Of a stretch of DNA of 64,000 nucleotides, positions 61,172 through 64,000 are shown one piece after another. The stretch lies in the NCBI GenBank assembly GCA_963844865.1, contig CAWJPY010000005.1, positions 434,001 through 498,000 of the forward strand, given 5' to 3'. Under the pieces are notes generated by a model. The model was given only the letters and a program-made list of their open reading frames with translations. It was not told where the DNA came from and made no database searches. The number at the start of each line of letters is the position of its first letter. Position 1 is the stretch's first letter. The translations under genes and the position numbers were made by a program. This stretch comes from CAWJPY01 sp963844865 (GTDB lineage: Bacteria > Acidobacteriota > Thermoanaerobaculia > Thermoanaerobaculales > Sulfomarinibacteraceae).

Positions 61172-62884
61172 GTGAAGCTGACCCGGATGGCCGCACTACT
61201 CACCCTTTGTCTGGTCCTGCCGATCTGGGCGGCAGTCGCCGCCGATCTCCAGGTCCCGGCCCTGCCGTCCGCCATCCCAGGGCCGCCATCGGCCCCGCAG
61301 GGCGTCCTGGCCCTGGATGTCGACACCGCCTATGAGATGGCCCTCAACCGCAACCTCAACCTGCAGGTGGGCCGTTACAACATCGCGGCCGCCAACGCGG
61401 GCATCCTGTCCAGCGTCGGCATCTTCGACCCGGCCCTGCGCTTCAGCCTCAGCGGCAGCGGCAGCACCGCCCCGGCGGCCACCCAGCTCGCCGGCGGTCT
61501 CATCATCAACAACCGCAACACGACCTTCGGCCTCGGCATCGATCAGCTCCTGCCCACCGGTACCATGCTCAGCGTCGAGTCCTCCGCCGCGCGGTCGGAG
61601 ACCAACAACACCTTCGTCTTCGTCAATCCCCGCTGGGACACCGACCTCACGGTGAGCTTGCGCCAGCCCCTGCTCAACGGCTTCGGCACCCTGGTCAACC
61701 GCTCCGGCATCGTGATCGCCCGCAACGCGCGCGCCCAGAACTCCGAGACCTTCGAGATCAACGTCGTCTCCACCCTCCAGCAGGTGGACAGCGCGTACTG
61801 GAACCTGGTGGGGGCCCGGCGCGCCGTGGAGGTGGCCGAGCAGTCCCTGGAGCTCGCCCAGCGCCTCTTGAACGAGACCCGGGAGCGGGTCAAGGTGGGC
61901 ACCTCGGCCCCCATCGACCTGGTGCAGTCGGAGGCCGGCGTGGCCACCCGCCGCCAGCGCCTCATCGCCGCCCGCAACGCCGCCTCCAACGCCGAGGATG
62001 TCCTCAAGGGGATGCTCGGCTTCAACGAGCCGGCGGAGTGGACGCGCAAGATCGAGACCACCCAGACCTATGAGTTCAAGCCCCTCGACGTGGACCTGCG
62101 GCAATCCATCGAGACCGCGCTCCAGGAGCGGCCGGAGATCCGCCAGCAGCAGCTCCAGCTCGATCTCCTCCAGTTCCAGGTCAAGGTCGCCCGCAACCGC
62201 ACGCTGCCGGGCCTCGATCTCACAGCGACCTACGGCTACGGCGGCCTCGGCGGCAACACCCTCAGCGAGACCCCGAGCGGCGAGCCGCTGCCCCTGAAGG
62301 GCGGGTTCGAGGACGCCGGCCAGCAGATCTTGAGCCGCGACTTTCCCCACTGGACCATGGGGGCCCAGTTCTCCCTCCCCATCGGCAACAACGAGGCCCA
62401 GGGGCAGCTCGCCGAGCAGCGCTATTACTTCAGGCAGGGCGAGGTCTCCATGGCGGCTCTGAAGCAGAGCGTCATCCAGGAGGTCCGCTACGCCGTCCGC
62501 TCCCTGTCCGACGGCGCGGCCGAGGTGGACGCGGCGGTGGCGTCGCGGGACCTGGCCCAGCGCAACCTCGAGGCCGAGCAGACCAAGTTCAACAACGGGT
62601 TGTCCACCAACTACCAGGTGCTGCAGATCCAGGATGACCTGGCCCAGGCCCAGCTCAGCCTCATCCAGGCCTCCCTCGCCTACCGCAAGGCGCTGCTCGC
62701 CTACCGCACGTCTACCGGCACCCTGCTCGACACCCTGAACGTCCAGATCGAGGACCCGGGATCACCCGAGGTGCCCCACGACTACTGGAAGAACGTGAAG
62801 TGGCTCCAGTTCGACGGCTTCGGACGTGCCACCCCGGCCGAGGCTCCCGAGGGGCCCGGCGAGACGACCGCCGCCACGGAGTAG
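61172..62884 (+). CDS. TolC-family outer-membrane efflux protein
   Basis: A 570-residue exported protein. The signal peptide (about 1-24, ending VAA) precedes two OEP repeats. The long alpha-barrel helices (LQQVDSAYWNLVGARRAVEVAEQSLELAQRLLNETRERVKVG and AAVASRDLAQRNLEAEQTKF) and strands such as LRQPLLNGFGTLVN are typical. NGLSTNYQVLQIQDDLAQAQLSL is the second-repeat signature. GTG 61172 has GGGAGG ahead. The residues after ~545 are Pro/Glu-rich. No adaptor (RND or MacA-like) gene lies next to it in the window. It may serve the ABC exporters here or a distant pump. Confidence 0.9.
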   Translation: MKLTRMAALLTLCLVLPIWAAVAADLQVPALPSAIPGPPSAPQGVLALDVDTAYEMALNRNLNLQVGRYNIAAANAGILSSVGIFDPALRFSLSGSGSTAPAATQLAGGLIINNRNTTFGLGIDQLLPTGTMLSVESSAARSETNNTFVFVNPRWDTDLTVSLRQPLLNGFGTLVNRSGIVIARNARAQNSETFEINVVSTLQQVDSAYWNLVGARRAVEVAEQSLELAQRLLNETRERVKVGTSAPIDLVQSEAGVATRRQRLIAARNAASNAEDVLKGMLGFNEPAEWTRKIETTQTYEFKPLDVDLRQSIETALQERPEIRQQQLQLDLLQFQVKVARNRTLPGLDLTATYGYGGLGGNTLSETPSGEPLPLKGGFEDAGQQILSRDFPHWTMGAQFSLPIGNNEAQGQLAEQRYYFRQGEVSMAALKQSVIQEVRYAVRSLSDGAAEVDAAVASRDLAQRNLEAEQTKFNNGLSTNYQVLQIQDDLAQAQLSLIQASLAYRKALLAYRTSTGTLLDTLNVQIEDPGSPEVPHDYWKNVKWLQFDGFGRATPAEAPEGPGETTAATE

Positions 62885-62917
62885 CCCGAAGGAAGGTCGC
62901 AGCCCCGCGTCGATTGA

Positions 62918-63126
62918 CCGCCGCCGCCGCTGGCCGCGGTGACTCAGTAGGGCGGGTGGGGGCTTTGCGTCTTCGCGCCTTTGCGTTTCTTCTTTCCCCC
63001 GGGCGGGAGGGGCTTCGCGTATTGGCGTCTTTGCGTTCTGTCCCCTTCTTGGGTGGGCGGGTGGCTTTGCGCCTCTGCGCCTCTGCGTTTCACCTCTTCT
63101 GGGTGCGCCCTCGGTCGGCTGCGCGT
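62918..63126. repeat. 8-bp CTTTGCGT / CTCTGCGC tracts (inverted), locus e, three modules
   Basis: GGGTGGGGGCTTTGCGTCTT, GGGGCTTCGCGTATTGGCGT and GGTGGCTTTGCGCCTCTGCG are three successive modules of the 8-bp family. They are preceded by a short GACCGCCGCCGCCGCTGG stretch. They fill the gap between the TolC-like gene and the edge gene, right up to its stop codon. Confidence 0.72.

Positions 63127-64000
<874 letters not shown>

Overview
This is a very GC-rich window (roughly 70 % by eye) from a Gram-negative bacterium. The envelope genes show this: lipid A L-Ara4N genes (arnBCAD, arnT), a TolC-type channel, a small outer-membrane barrel and an MsbA-like exporter. Housekeeping genes include pepA, dus, pyk, pckA, mutS, queC, gap, hpt, priA and feoAB. 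There are no rRNA or tRNA genes, phage genes or transposase genes. The mix of genes does not fix the phylum; it could be a deep-branching proteobacterium or an Acidobacteriota-like lineage.

Layout. 1-7.2 kb: MsbA-like ABC exporter (cut by the edge), macrodomain protein, pepA, tRNA-dihydrouridine synthase, two SYLF/YSC84 paralogues and a small periplasmic protein. 7.2-16.4 kb: lipid A aminoarabinose genes. arnB-C-A-D are joined by 4-nt or short junctions and lie downstream of pyk on the minus strand; arnT is detached on the plus strand behind a beta-barrel protein. 16.5-24.8 kb: pckA, a TauE/SafE permease, a LivJ-like lipoprotein, mtaB, a 13-bp tandem array beside a four-helix-bundle gene, and an acyl-CoA dehydrogenase. 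24.8-33.5 kb: helix-hairpin-helix protein, mutS, GH3 hydrolase, queC, and a BlaI/M56-peptidase pair under tandem operators. 33.5-44.6 kb: feoAB, a dead four-helix-bundle copy, urocanase, CPBP protease, an MmgE/PrpD + phosphosulfolactate-synthase pair, gap and an MgtC/DUF4010 protein. 44.6-64 kb: PhoD phosphatase, heterodimeric ABC exporter, hpt-DUF423, a candidate CRP-activated small RNA, HAD-IG nucleotidase, DASS transporter with an alkyltransferase-like protein, priA, a MshEN protein, a TolC homologue and a second acyl-CoA dehydrogenase (cut by the edge).

Two features run through the window. First, nearly every long spacer is built from a few interspersed repeat families: an ~84-bp inverted-repeat element ending in GTGCCAGGCAC, an ~80-bp snapback built on GACACTTT, 8-bp CGCAGAGA tandem tracts, and 13-bp GATCGGCGGCAGT units. 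Several occur in the same order at separate loci. Second, five genes are broken by six single-base indels, mostly at G/C runs. Their downstream halves remain well conserved, which points to assembly indels rather than real decay.

The most novel signal is at 52532-52635. A perfect CRP-type palindrome is centred at -41.5 from a predicted start. It is followed by a -10 box, a ~55-nt RNA with a C/U-rich anti-Shine-Dalgarno stretch, and an intrinsic terminator with eight T. No protein-coding gene explains it.
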